DNA of 64,000 bases from Aegilops tauschii subsp. strangulata (lineage: Eukaryota; Streptophyta; Magnoliopsida; Poales; Poaceae), in contig NC_053041.3 of the NCBI RefSeq assembly GCF_002575655.3, forward strand, positions 377,501,054 to 377,565,053. Direction: 5' to 3'. A model generated the notes under the pieces. It made no database searches and was not told the DNA's origin. It worked only from the letters and a program-made list of their open reading frames with translations. Every line of letters begins with the position of its first letter. Positions within the stretch are counted from its first letter, which is position 1. The position numbers and the translations under genes were made by a program. Positions 10,420-20,441 of this stretch are shown here, one piece after another.

Positions 10420-10890
10420 TCATCTACCTACATGGATTAGTCTTGCAACATGATCTCGAATGAAATGACGACGAACTTCAATATGCTTAGTTCGAGAATG
10501 TTGCACAGGATTGTGAGGAATCTTAGTAGCACTTTCATTATCACAAAGCAATGGAACATGTTTCACATATATCCCATAATCTTCAAGAGTTTGGGTCATC
10601 CAAAGTAATTGAGCACAACATGAACCGGCGTTAATGTATTCCGCTTCGGCGGTGTATAAGGATACCGAGTTTTGTTTCTTGGAGGACCAAGACACGAGAG
10701 ATCTACCAAGAAATTGACATGTACCCAAAGTGGACTTTCTATCAACCTTGGCATCGGCATAGTTCGAATTGGAGTCGCCAACAAGATCAAAAGAAGACCT
10801 CTTAGGGTACCAACTGCCAAAATTGGGTGTATGAATTAAGTATCTCACTATCCTTTTCACAGCCTTAAGATGACATTCTTTGGGGGCCGC
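10420..10890 (-). pseudogene. R RNase H domain
   Basis: The minus-strand frame begins MKRIVRYLIHTPNFG and contains DLVGDSNSNYADAKVDRKS, GTCQFLGRSLVSW, TAEAEYI and DNESATKI, the usual Copia RNase H order of catalytic acidic residues. It ends near 10420 with KHIEVRRHFIRDHV. It is separated from the RT by a frame break near 10890, where the conserved HLKAV-type connection is out of frame. The domain would degrade the RNA strand during cDNA synthesis. Downstream is only non-coding 3' sequence. Confidence 0.85.
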
Positions 10891-11889
10891 TTAATATCGT
10901 GCACACATGCACACACTTAGAATAATATCGGGATGGGAGGCACATAGATATAACAATGAACCAATCATAGAGCGGTAAACCTTTTGGTCAACCGGTTTGC
11001 CATCCTTAGTCAAGTCAAGATGTCCACTAGTAGGCATGGGTGTTTTCATACCTTTGCTTTCTTGCATGTTGAACTTCTTGAATAAGTCCTTGGTATACTT
11101 TGTTTGAGACACAAAGGTACCTTCCTTAGTTTGCTTGATTTGCAAACCAAGAAAGAACTTGAGTTCACACATCATAGACATCTCAAACTTCTTCGACATT
11201 AGCTTTCCAAACTTTTCACTAAAATGAGGGTTAGTCGAACCAAATATGATACCATCAACATAAATTTGACACACAAATAATTCTCGATTAACCCTTTTAG
11301 TAAAAAGAGGAGAATCAAATTTTCCAATCTCAAAGCCTTTCTCAATGAGGAACTTGGTCAAGCATTTATACCATGCTCTAGGAGATTGTTTAAGACCATA
11401 AAGAGCTTTGTGAAGTTTGTAAACATGGTCGGGTTTCTTAGGATTGACAAAGCCGGGAGGTTGCTTAACATAAACTTCTTCCTCAATTTCACCATTTATA
11501 AAAGCACTTTTAATGTCTATTTGATACAATGTGATATCATGATGATTGCCATAAGCAAGTAAGATGCGTATGGACTCAGGTCTAGCAACGGGGGCATATG
11601 TCTCACCATAGTCCATACCTTTGACTTGTGTGTAGCCTTGAGCGACGAGACGGGCCTTGTTGCGTACAACTTGTCCATCTTCATCTTGCTTATTTCGAAA
11701 CACCCATTTAGTACCAATGATGTTGTGGTTGTTGTCGGGCTTCTCAACCAATGTCCACACTTGGTTCCTCTCAAAATTGTGTAGCTCTTCGTGCATGGAA
11801 TTTATCCAATCCGGATCTTTTAGTGCTTCTTCAACCTCCTTAGGTTCAATGCTAGAGATGAGTGAATAATGTTCACAAAAATTAGCCAA
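10891..11889 (-). pseudogene. R reverse transcriptase domain, catalytic Asp changed
   Basis: The frame of 332 residues shows the Copia RT landmarks in order: WVFRNKQDEDG, ARLVAQGYTQ, YAPVARPESIR, QIDIKSAFINGE, VYVKQPPGF, ALYGLKQSPRAWY and finally SMIGSLLYLCASHPDI. The catalytic box reads QIYVDGIIFG, where the family has YVDD, so the second aspartate is glycine (codon at 11251-11253 on the plus strand). This change alone should abolish polymerisation. Upstream, the frame is broken before the start MANFCEHYSL. Except for the active site, the domain looks full length. Confidence 0.92.
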
Positions 11890-12227
11890 ACGAGTTTTAG
11901 AGCGGGTGATTCTCCCGGTTTGAATATCATCAAAGATTCGTTCGACGAGATGGTCTCTTGAGACTGTTGCTCTAACTCGTGAGAGATTTTGTTTGGGTCG
12001 GGGTGGAACATGTTCTTCATCATCTTGTTCTTCCTCTTGGCCTTCTTTGTTGATGGTATTGTTGTTCTCTTGTGGAGGTGGGGAAGGAGGTTGATGAGGT
12101 TCATCTTGGTGTACATCCTCGTTTTCTTCATCTTGGCGTGTCCCACTTGTGGATGCCTCCGAGTCAACTCTTGGTTCACCTTGTCATGAGGTAGAAGCTT
12201 CCAATTGGATGGACGAGGTACTCTCCT
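11820..12227 (-). pseudogene. R integrase-RT linker
   Basis: A hydrophilic, Lys/Asn/Pro-rich minus-strand frame (11820-12179) between integrase and RT, of the low-complexity kind usual here in Copia polyproteins. It overlaps the RT frame in a different phase, marking a frameshift near 11850-11890. No domain is recognised. Confidence 0.6.
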
Positions 12228-12818
12228 TCACCTCTGTTGGACGAATCTTGCCAATAGACAAGTATTGGATTGCTTCTGAAGGGTCTTTGTATCCATTGAG
12301 AAGCTCGTATGCCGTCTTGCCGAGTAGCTAGTGAAGATATAGATGATTTGTTGCATGACAAGCTGTCTCAACCGCTTCCACCCAAAAGTGTTTTGGCGTC
12401 TTGTACTCATCAAGCATTGTTCTCGCCATCTCAATAAGAGTCCGGTTCTTCCTCTCAACAACTCCATTTTGTTGAGGCTTGTACGTAGCCGAGAACTCAT
12501 GTGAAATCCCTTCTTCATCAAGTACGGTGTCCACATTGCGTTCTTGAACTCCGTTCCGTTGTCGCTGCGAACCTTCTTGATCTTCACTTCAAATTGATTT
12601 TGGGCCTTCCTAGCGAAGTTCTTGAAGATCTTTTGGACCCGCGATTTACCATCAAGAAAGAACACCCACGTAAATCTTGAAAAATCATCGACTATGACTA
12701 AACCAAATGAGTTTCCGCTGAGACTTTTATAGGCGTTTGGACCAAAGAGATCCATATGAAGTAGGTTGAGTGGTCTTCTCGTGGTCATGATGTTCTTCAC
12801 GGGGTGGCTTCCTCCAAC
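12228..12818 (-). pseudogene. R integrase core, frameshifted
   Basis: The minus-strand frame 12228-12800 contains LLHMDLFGP, IVDDFSRFTWVFFL and VRSDNGTEF, the first two acidic residues of the DDE core. Homology then jumps to another frame (12328-12534) with FSATYKPQQNGVVERKNRTLIEMAR, which holds the glutamate. A one-base frameshift near 12530 therefore splits the core. The zinc-binding region lies in the preceding frame. The enzyme would insert cDNA into the chromosome; this copy cannot be made intact. Confidence 0.9.
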
Positions 12819-13500
12819 CTATTTTCCTGCTTGACAAGCACTGCACAATCTATCCTTGTCAAATATAACTTCTTTTACTCCAAGGATATGATCACCTTTA
12901 ATAAGCTTATCAAGATTTCGCATGCCCACATGACCTAACCTTCTATGCCACAAATAACCTTTAGAAGATTTAGCAATTAAGCAAGTTCTAGGTTGGGCCT
13001 TTTTAGTGAAATCAATAATGTATAGATCACCTCTACGTATACCGGTAAAGACCATTTTATGATTATCTCTTCGAAACACTTGGCAATCTAGTTCAGTAAA
13101 TAGGACATTGAAACCAAAATCAGCTAGTCTAGATACAGAAAGTAAATTATATCCAAGAGATTCAACAAGCATGACATTTTGGATGGAGCTGTCATGTGAG
13201 ATGGCCACCTTACCAAGGCCAACCACCTTACCCATTGAGTTATCACCAAAAGTGACATACTTTCGAGGGTCGTCATTTTCAGCAAGCTCATGAAACATAT
13301 CATTGTCTCCGGTCATGTGATCAGTACATCCACTATCAAGAACCCATTCCTTTCCTCCAGCCATGTAGCCATGAAGATTATCCATAAGACCAAAGTGTCT
13401 CATAGACTCATCGAGATCAAGGTCACTATCATCATCCTCATCATAGTATCCATGTTCAACATCGTCTTGTGATTGATCGTTTCCTAGAGAGAGTGATTCA
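12819..13500 (-). pseudogene. R protease and GAG-pre-integrase region
   Basis: The frame 12819-13403 starts after an acidic segment (13404-13500, rich in Asp/Glu/Ser) and contains WVLDSGCTDHMTG, an aspartic protease active site with DSG. It is followed by LLSVSRLAD and YLWHRRLGHVGMRNLDKL (the HxxxH half of the integrase zinc finger) with CSACQAGK closing the CxxC pair. A break at about 12818 separates it from the integrase core. Domain order and spacing are those of Copia polyproteins. Confidence 0.9.
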
Positions 13501-13517
13501 TTAGATATATGATCATG

Positions 13518-14045
13518 TCAATGTTCATCTTTATGAATTCTAATGACTTCGGAAATGATGTTGCTAATGAATCCAACATCTCCTTTGGCACGCATAAGGT
13601 CACGAAGCTCAAATAAACAATCACCAAACTTAGGATCATTGGAATTCATCTTACTTAAGGCAATTGACTTTTGAAGAATCACATCTAGATTTTGCAAGGA
13701 ATTGTTTGGAAATTGTTCCTCAAGAAATCTCCATATGGTGTAAGCACAATCAAGAGTAGGCAAGCAAACAATCAAATTTCTAGGCAAACCTCTAGTAATA
13801 AGATTGACAGTTCTAAGGTTGCGGATCATGTCAAGAGGCTCATCAGGGTAGGATGCAAAGGATCAACAAGGGGCGCACACGGGCTAGTAATGTACTTGTT
13901 CAAGTGATATTCATTGAAAATCTCAAGCATCTCATTTTTTCAAGCATGAAAGAACTCTCCATCAAGTATAGGCACTCTATGTCTAAAACTCCCCAACGTA
14001 GACTCATCCATCTTCCTCCAATGGTGATTAAACCAAAGCAATGGA
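13518..14045 (-). pseudogene. R gag, zinc knuckle not seen
   Basis: The minus-strand frame 13518-13829 contains NLITRGLPRN, YTIWRFLEEQFPN and LFELRDLMRAKGD, gag capsid-like sequence. Further in-phase and out-of-phase gag sequence continues to about 14045, next to the primer site. After VIRIHKDEH the frame stops and the acidic segment leading to the protease begins at once. The CCHC zinc knuckle normally found between them is missing, which suggests an internal deletion near 13505-13520. Confidence 0.75.
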
Positions 14046-14051
14046 GACCAA

Positions 14052-14066
14052 TGCTCCGATACCAAT
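14052..14066 (-). other. R primer binding site
   Basis: On the minus strand the LTR end CCTTTCA is followed by ATTGGTATCGGAGCATTGG. This is complementary to the 3' end of initiator methionine tRNA apart from one change. Confidence 0.85.
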
Positions 14067-15637
14067 TGAAAGGATCGAGAAGAGGTGTCTAGAGGGGGGT
14101 GATTAGACCCTCAACAAAGAAAAGTAGCAGTTTTTAAGTTCTTTAAGTTAAGGTGGAGTTTTAGCACAAGTTTAAACATTCACAATACATTTCAAGCAAG
14201 CATGGCAAGAGTGTATGAGCAGCGGAAAGTAAAGCATGCAAGTTGCAAGAAAGTAAAGGGATGGTATTGGAGTGTGCAAACGCAGTTGGAGACACAAAGA
14301 TTTGTGGTGTGGTTCCGATAGGTGGTGCTATCGTACATCCACGTTGGTGGAGACTTCAACCCACGAAGGGTAATGATTGCACGAGTCCATAGAGGGCTCC
14401 ACCCACGAAGGGTCCACGAAGAAGCAACCTTGTCTATCCCACCATGGCCATCGCCCACGAAGGACTTGCCTCACTTAGGTAGATCTTCACGAAGTAGGCG
14501 ATCTCCTTGCCCTTACAAACTCCTTGGTTCAACTCCACAATCTTGATGGAGGCTCCCAAGTGACACCTAACCAATCTAGGAGACACCACTCTCCAAAAGG
14601 TAATAGATGGTGTGTTGATGATGAACTCCTTGCTCTTTTGATTCAAATGATAGTCTCCCCAACACTCAACTCTCTCTCTCAGATTTGGATATGGTGGAAA
14701 GATGATTTGAGTGGAAAGCAACTTGGGGAAGGCTAGAGATCAAGATTCTTGTTGTTGGATTGGAATGTCTTGGTCTCAACACATGAGTAGGTGGTTCTCT
14801 CTCAGAAAATGAATAGTGGAAGTGTAGGCACGTTCTGATGGATCTCCCCACGAATGGAGAATGGGTGGAGGAGTATATATACCCTCCACACAAAATCTGG
14901 CCATTACACACAATTTACCAAACTCGGTGGGACCGAATAGTTAAACTCGGTCAGACCGATATTGTTCAAAATGTGAATGTTAGAGTTTTCAGTGGGACCG
15001 ACATGATCAACTCAGTGGGACCGATGTGCTAGGATTAGGGTAAAACCTCAACTCGGTTTGACCGATTACACAAACTAGGTGAGACCGATTTTGCTAATAA
15101 GAAAACAGAGAGTTGGTCAAGCAAACTCGATGGGACCGACTGCATATCTCGGTGGGACCGAAATAATTGCAACAGGCAACAGAGAGTTTCCAAGCCCATC
15201 TTGGTGAGACCAAATTGATTAGGGTTTGTGGCAGTGGCTATGTCAAGTGAACTCGGTGGCGCCAGATAGATCCAATCGGTGGGGCCGAGTTTGACTTTAG
15301 GTTTAGGACATATGTGGAAATGAAAAAGTGGTTGAGGGCTTTGGAGCATATCACTAAGCACTTTGAGCAAGCAAGCCATTAAGCAACACCTCATCCCCTT
15401 TTAATAGTATTGGCTTTTCCTATGGACTCAATGTGATCTTGGACCACTAAAATGAAAATGTAGAGTCTTGAGCTTTTGCCAATGTTTGTCCTTAGCATCT
15501 TGAAGGGGTTCCACATCCTCTTGTCCTGCCACTCCAATGTTGAATTTATCTAAAATATACTAGATGAAAATATTAGTCCAACAAGAGATATGTTGACATT
15601 AATTACAAAAATCACCTAGGGAGCACTTGTGCTTTCA
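14067..15637 (-). repeat. R 5' LTR, full length
   Basis: 1571 bp, opening TGAAAGGATCGAG and closing GTGCTTTCA. It contains the palindrome cluster at 14915-15295 that is absent from the other LTR. Confidence 0.9.
14915..15295. repeat. Cluster of TCGGTnnnACCGA palindromes in R LTR
   Basis: About eleven copies of ACTCGGTGGGACCGA and variants (TCAGACCGA, TTTGACCGA, GATGGGACCGAC, GGTGGGGCCGAG) lie in 380 bp, spaced 20-60 bp. Each is an interrupted palindrome. Function is unknown; a binding site array or hairpin-forming promoter segment is possible. Confidence 0.85.
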
Positions 15638-15642
15638 GTTTC
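15638..15642. other. Target-site duplication of R, right copy
   Basis: GTTTC, matching ATTTC at 7998-8002 in four of five bases, directly outside the LTR end CTTTCA. Confidence 0.75.
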
Positions 15643-15649
15643 CCCGACA
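15643..15649 (+). repeat. Last bases of element B 5' LTR
   Basis: CCCGACA continues the LTR interrupted at 8002; the 3' LTR of B ends identically at 52592. Confidence 0.8.
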
Positions 15650-15672
15650 TATTTGGCGCGTCAGGTAGGGGG
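15650..15672 (+). other. Element B primer binding site region
   Basis: TATTTGGCGCGTCAGGTAGG follows the LTR end directly. TTGGCGC..CAGGTAGG is the sequence usual at this place in many grass Gypsy elements. The tRNA was not identified. Confidence 0.65.
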
Positions 15673-15725
15673 GCGAGGTTGTGCAAACCTGATCTAGCAG
15701 TTAGCGCATCGATTCCTTGATCACC

Positions 15726-16665
15726 ATGGCTCCCAAGAAGATGACAATCACGGCGATCGGTATGTCTGGAGCCAATCTGCCTGTGCTAGCACAGACGGGC
15801 GACGGTATAGACGCGGGTGGTGGCAGAGGTGCGGCTCATGAGCATCCACGGCGTTCTGGCGACCGAAGCCAGGCGAGCGGTATCGTCCGCGGCCGGTACG
15901 ATGATCCGCGCGCCGCTGGGTCCAAGGACGGAGTCGTGCTACCTACGGGCGGCACGACGACCTCCAAGACACCCCCGCCAGCACCTGCGTCACGGTATTC
16001 CCAGGCCGTGCACGATGAGCGGCGCCACGACGTTGGAGACAACGAGCGTCCCCACGGAAAGAGCCCTGAGCATCACTCTTGAGATGTGCAGGGCCGCATG
16101 CACGCCATGACGCTGGCGGAAACGGCGCACAGTCGCGGAACCATGACGGGGCTCCTTCTAACGTGGTTAGAAGTGAGAGCACCTCCCGTTCCACACACCT
16201 GTCACTGCCACCCACACCAGCCGAAGCATTGGCGCGAGCGTAGCTACTCCTCGACTTTCCTCCTACTGCGGAGAAGCAAGAAGAGTGGATAGCTGCTATC
16301 CAGAGCCTTATTGGCCACGCCAATAAAGATGGGCACCAGGAGGCAGGTCCTTCGCGGCGTCGGTCCACTGAGCCGGCGCGTGTTGACGGTGGAAGGGGCA
16401 GAGGTTCTGCGACCACAGTGCACTCTCCTCCACCACGACAGCAACGGTCACCCGCTCGGCGGGACGATGCCCGCGATGACGAATCCACGGCGTCGTCAGA
16501 TCCATGTGCTCGTCGCGACCAACATCAAGTTCTTCGAGAACGGGTCGAAGAGGCGCTTGAACTACCATCGAGCGGTGACGGGAAGCACGCCACAAATTTG
16601 ATAGGCGTGCGGGGCCCACTATAGACAGCCCTGCGCCGGGGGATTCTGGTGACCTACCTTATGAG
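15726..16665 (+). pseudogene. Element B gag, N-terminal part, decayed
   Basis: The ATG at 15726 has a good context (ACCATGGCT) and opens MAPKKMTITAIGMSG. The frame is Gly/Arg/Pro-rich and stops at 16082. From 16083 to 16665 coding-like, Arg-rich sequence continues in other frames on the plus strand without one clean frame, so this part is broken by several indels. The next recognisable gag sequence starts at 16666. No catalytic domain belongs here; the protein is the structural Gag N-terminal arm. Confidence 0.65.
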
Positions 16666-17779
16666 GTGGGTTGTCCATCTTTCACCCGTGAGCTGCACCG
16701 ATTCCAGTGGCCCACCACCCGGATGTTCAAACCAGAGGTCCCGGAGAAATACGACGGCAAGACACATCCGTTCGAGTTCCTGAGCATTTACACCATCATG
16801 ATGCAAGCTGTAGGTGCTTGCCAACTACTTCCCGTTGGTGCTCAAGCCCAACGTCAGGTCGTGGTTGATGCACCTGCCAGTAGATTCCATCTCCTCATGG
16901 TCGGATATGTGCCACAAGTTTGTTGGCGCCTTCACTGGAGGCCACCAAGCTCCTGGCCAGGTAAGTGATAAACATCTCATCCCCTAGAGGGATGGAGAAT
17001 CCTTGCACAAATACATACAGAGGTTCAGCCGTGTGCAGTACAACATCCTAGAGGTTCATCCTGCCGCTGTCATCAGCGCATTGCATCAGAACGTGCGCAA
17101 CCGCAAGATGCGTGAAGAGCTGGCAATGAACAAGGTTTGGGATGTTGCCGAACTTTATGTTTTGGCCGACAGATGTGCTCGGGCTGAGGAAGGAAGGAAG
17201 TACCTCGGCGAAGATGTCGGCACGGGAAGTGCCTTCGGAGATGAAGACGTCGTCGCCCCGGCAAAGAAGGGCCGGCGGTGCAACAGGAAGCGCAAGGACA
17301 AGACCGTGCTTGCCTTCGAGGAATCCGGCAACCCCGGCACCGCCAAGAAGGCCAAGGTAGATGACCCCGGCAAGGAGGTTGCCGGGTGCGCCTCCTACCA
17401 GGCCTTGGCGGCTGCCGAGAAGCCAGAGGGCTCCGACAAGCAGTACTGCAAGATCCATCGCACCAAGGGCCATGACCTCCAGAACTATCGGCAAATTGAG
17501 CAGCTTGTGGAAAGGCAGAAAGCTGAGTACGAGAGGCGATATAAGGTGAAGGGCCAGGATGGTGCTGAGGGGTCTGGCAAGAAGCGCGGTGGCCGAGGGG
17601 GCCGCCGCGGCAAGGACAAGCAATACGAGAGGCTTGCTCGGGGCCGCGACAAGAAAGAGGGAGATGATGACCATGAGGAGGACGACGAGTCCAGTGAGCA
17701 TGAGTTTCAAAAAGCCACAGAAGCCATGTGCATCAATGGTGGCACCTCATTGCATTCTTCTCACCGCCAACTTAAATAG
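16666..17779 (+). pseudogene. Element B gag capsid and nucleocapsid part
   Basis: The frame 16666-16968 contains FTRELHRFQWPTTRMFKP and EKYDGKTHPFEFLSIYT, typical of Gypsy Gag. Near 16815 a frameshift moves the homology to another phase, where LANYFPLVLKP, WLMHLP and WSDMCHKFVGAF can be read. The frame from 17003 continues with LHKYIQRFSRVQYNI, then a long basic segment with a CKIHRTKGHDL zinc-binding remnant (residues ~150-160) and an RGGRRGKDK stretch, ending in an acidic Glu/Asp tail at 17779. Gag would package the element RNA. At least two frame breaks make it non-functional. Confidence 0.85.
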
Positions 17780-17816
17780 TGGGCACGCGAGATCATTGTG
17801 ACCGAGCCATTGATCG

Positions 17817-18587
17817 ATGCCCAGAGCCATTGAAATGGTCCCACACGCCTATCATTTTTATGCTGAGGATCACCCTGACTGCACAACTGCAGTCGGGTGT
17901 TTGCCGTTATTGGTTTCGCCAACAATTCACAACCTCAAGGTGACGAAAATGTTAGTTGACAGCGGGGCCGGTCTAAATTTGATCTTGCCCAAGGTGATCA
18001 AGAGGTTGCAAATCCCTGATGGAGATCTCGAAGATACGGGCACGTTTCAAGGGATCAATCCAGGGAGGAGCCAGCCCAAGGGTAAGATCACACTACCAGT
18101 CACATTTGGTGGTGAGCTGAACTACAGGATAGAGAAGATCATTTTTTATGTTGCCAAGATCCCGTTGCCGTATAATGGGATCCTTGGCCGTCCAGCGCTG
18201 GCCAAGTTTATGGCGGCGTCACATTACGCCTACAACACGCTGAAGATGCCCGACCTGATGAGCATCATCACTGTCAACTCCGACAAGAAAGATGCGCTCA
18301 TGTGCGCCGACCAGCTCTACCGGGAGGCAATGGTAGCACCTGCCGCCAAGGCACTTGCTCCTGCCACTAGAGTTCCCGGGGAGAAGAAGACCGGCAAGAC
18401 CTCTGGCGCCCACTCTAGCAAGCGCGCCTCTTCGGAGTGCTGCGTTCCCGTCGAGGACGTGCCAAAGAGCTCAACCGACAAGTGCAAGAAATCCAAGGCA
18501 GCACCACTAGAGACCAAGAAGGCGCCCATCAAGGAGGACGACACGGGCAGAGCTTTCACTATAAGCTCCACCCTCGACAGCAAATAG
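17817..18587 (+). CDS. Element B aspartic protease domain
   Basis: An open frame of 256 residues. Residues ~40-60 read TKMLVDSGAGLNLILPKVI with the catalytic DSG triad, and residues ~115-125 read YNGILGRPALAKFM, the conserved ILGRP strand. The C-terminal third is a Lys/Ser-rich linker. The enzyme would cut the Gag-Pol precursor. A stop at 18585-18587 separates it from the RT frame, which is in another phase, so the polyprotein is interrupted there. The start chosen is the first Met of the open frame; in the live element this was probably an internal part of Gag-Pol. Confidence 0.85.
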   Translation: MPRAIEMVPHAYHFYAEDHPDCTTAVGCLPLLVSPTIHNLKVTKMLVDSGAGLNLILPKVIKRLQIPDGDLEDTGTFQGINPGRSQPKGKITLPVTFGGELNYRIEKIIFYVAKIPLPYNGILGRPALAKFMAASHYAYNTLKMPDLMSIITVNSDKKDALMCADQLYREAMVAPAAKALAPATRVPGEKKTGKTSGAHSSKRASSECCVPVEDVPKSSTDKCKKSKAAPLETKKAPIKEDDTGRAFTISSTLDSK

Positions 18588-18596
18588 GAAAGCACG

Positions 18597-18851
18597 CTCA
18601 TCACCTTCCTGCGGGAGAATGTCGATGTGTTTGCATGGCAAGCATCTGACATCCCGGCGTTCCCAGGGAGGTGATTGAGCACCATCTTGTTGTCTGTCCT
18701 CATGCGCGACCCGTCAAGCAGAAGGTCAAGAAGCAAGCTTTGGAGCGGCAAGATTTTATCATCGAAGAGATTAGGAAGTTGGAGGCGGCAGGCTTGGTCA
18801 GAGGAATGCTCCACCCAACGTGGTTGGCAAATCCGGTTGTGGTGCGCAAGG
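18597..18851 (+). pseudogene. Element B RT, first part (cut by N)
   Basis: The frame contains IEHHLVVCPHARPVKQK, then FIIEEIRKLEAAGLVRG and PTWLANPVVVRK, the conserved start of plant Gypsy reverse transcriptase. It is cut at 18851 by the insertion of N. The domain resumes at 25796. The frame is not continuous with the protease frame. Confidence 0.85.
18847..18851. other. Target-site duplication of N, left copy
   Basis: CAAGG, identical to 25791-25795 on the other side of N. Confidence 0.95.
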
Positions 18852-20424
18852 TGCTACCTCTTGAGCACTGCGTTGGTTTTCCCTTGAAGAGGAAAGGGTG
18901 ATGCAGTAAAGTAGCGTAAGTATTTCCCTCAGTTTTTGAGAACCAAGGTATCAATCCAGTAGGAGGCCACGCATGAGGCCCTCGCACCTACACAAACAAA
19001 TAAATCCTCGCAACCAACGCAATAAAGGGGTTGTCAATCCCTTCACGGTCACTTACGAGAGTGAGATCTGATAGATATGATAGGATAATATTTTTGGTAT
19101 TTTTATGATAAAGATGCAAAGTAAAATAAAAGGTAATAAAAATAGCTAAGTGTTGGAAGATTAATATGATAGAAAATAGACCCGGGGGCCATAGGTTTCA
19201 CTAGAGGCTTCTCTCGAGAGCATAAGTTTTACTATGGGTGAACAAATTACTATTGAGCAATTGACAGAATTGAGCATAGTTATGAGAATATCTAGGCATG
19301 ATCATGTATATAGGCATCACGTCCGAGACAAGTAGACCGACTCCTGCCTGCATCTACTACTATTACTCCACACATCGACCGCTATCCAGCATGCATCTAG
19401 AGTATTAAGTTCATAAGAACAGAGTAACGCTTTAAGCAAGATGACATGATGTAGAGGGATAAACTCATGCAATATGATATAAACCCCATCTTGTTATCCT
19501 CGATGGCAACAATACAATACGTGCCTTGCTGCCCCTACTGTCACTGGGAAAGGACACCGCAAGATTGAACCCAAAGCTAAGCACTTCTCCCATTGCAAGA
19601 AAGATCAATCTAGTAGGCCAAACCAAACTGATAATTCGAAGAGACTTGCAAAGATAACCAATCATACATAAAAGAATTCAGAGAAGATTCAAATATTGTT
19701 CATGGATAAACTTGATCATAAACCCACAATTCATCAGTCTCAACAAACACACCGCAAAAGAAGATTACATCGAATAGATCTCCACAAGAGAGGGGGAGAA
19801 CATTGTATTGAGATCCAAAAAGAGAGAAGAAGCCATCTAGCTAATAACTATGGACCCGAAGGTCTGAGGTAAACTACTCACACATCATCGGAGAGGCTAT
19901 GGTGTTGATGTAGAAGCCCTCCGTGATCGATGCCCCCTCCGGCGGAGCTCCAAAAAAGGCCCCAAGATGGGATCTCACGGGTACAGAAGGTTGCGGCGGT
20001 GGAATTAGGTTTTTGGCTCCGTATCTGGTAGTTTGGGGGTACGTGGGTATATATAGGGGGAAGAAGTACGTCGGTGGAGCAACATGGGGCCCACGAGGGT
20101 GGAGGGTGCGCCCAGGGGGGTAGGTGCGCCCCCTACCTCGTGCCCTCCTGGTTGATGTCTTGACGTAGGGTCCATGTCCTCTCGATCACGTTTGTTCCGA
20201 AAATCATGTGCCCGAAGGTTTCATTTCGTTTGGACTCCGTTTGAAATTCTTTTTCTGCGAAACTCTGAAATAGGCAAAAAACAGCAATTCTGGGCTGGGC
20301 CTCCGGTTAATAGGTTAGTCCCAAAAATAATATATAAGTTTATAATAAAGCCCAATAATGTCCAAAACAGAATATAATATAGCATGGAACAATAAAAAAT
20401 TATAGATACGTTGGAGACGTATCA
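18852..20424 (-). repeat. N 3' LTR
   Basis: 1573 bp; pairs with 24218-25790. Opens TGCTACCTCTTGAGC and ends GGAGACGTATCA on the plus strand. Confidence 0.93.
20048..20055 (-). promoter_or_regulatory. Putative TATA box in N 3' LTR
   Basis: TATATATA followed on the minus strand by CCCACG; the same word is at 25413-25420 in the 5' LTR. Confidence 0.45.
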
Positions 20425-20441
20425 AGCCTCCCCAAGCTTAA
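20425..20441 (-). other. N polypurine tract
   Basis: Minus strand TTAAGCTTGGGGAGGCT immediately before the LTR start TGATACG. Confidence 0.85.

Larger units (their letters stand above)
8003..15637 (-). mobile_element. Element R: Copia LTR retrotransposon, minus strand
   Basis: The element opens TGAAAG and closes CTTTCA, with unequal LTRs at 8003-8893 and 14067-15637. On the minus strand, gag, protease, integrase, RT and RNase H follow in that order, which is Copia. The primer site beside the right LTR reads TTGGTATCGGAGC (initiator Met tRNA type), and a polypurine tract AAAAAGGGGGAGAT precedes the left LTR. It sits inside B's 5' LTR. Several frameshifts and an altered RT motif make it inactive. 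Confidence 0.92.

Noticed and set aside
17048..17710. Long minus-strand frame of 220 residues, hydrophobic and Leu-rich
   Set aside because: It is the exact antisense of the Lys/Glu-rich gag segment of element B; its Leu/Val bias is the mirror of that composition.
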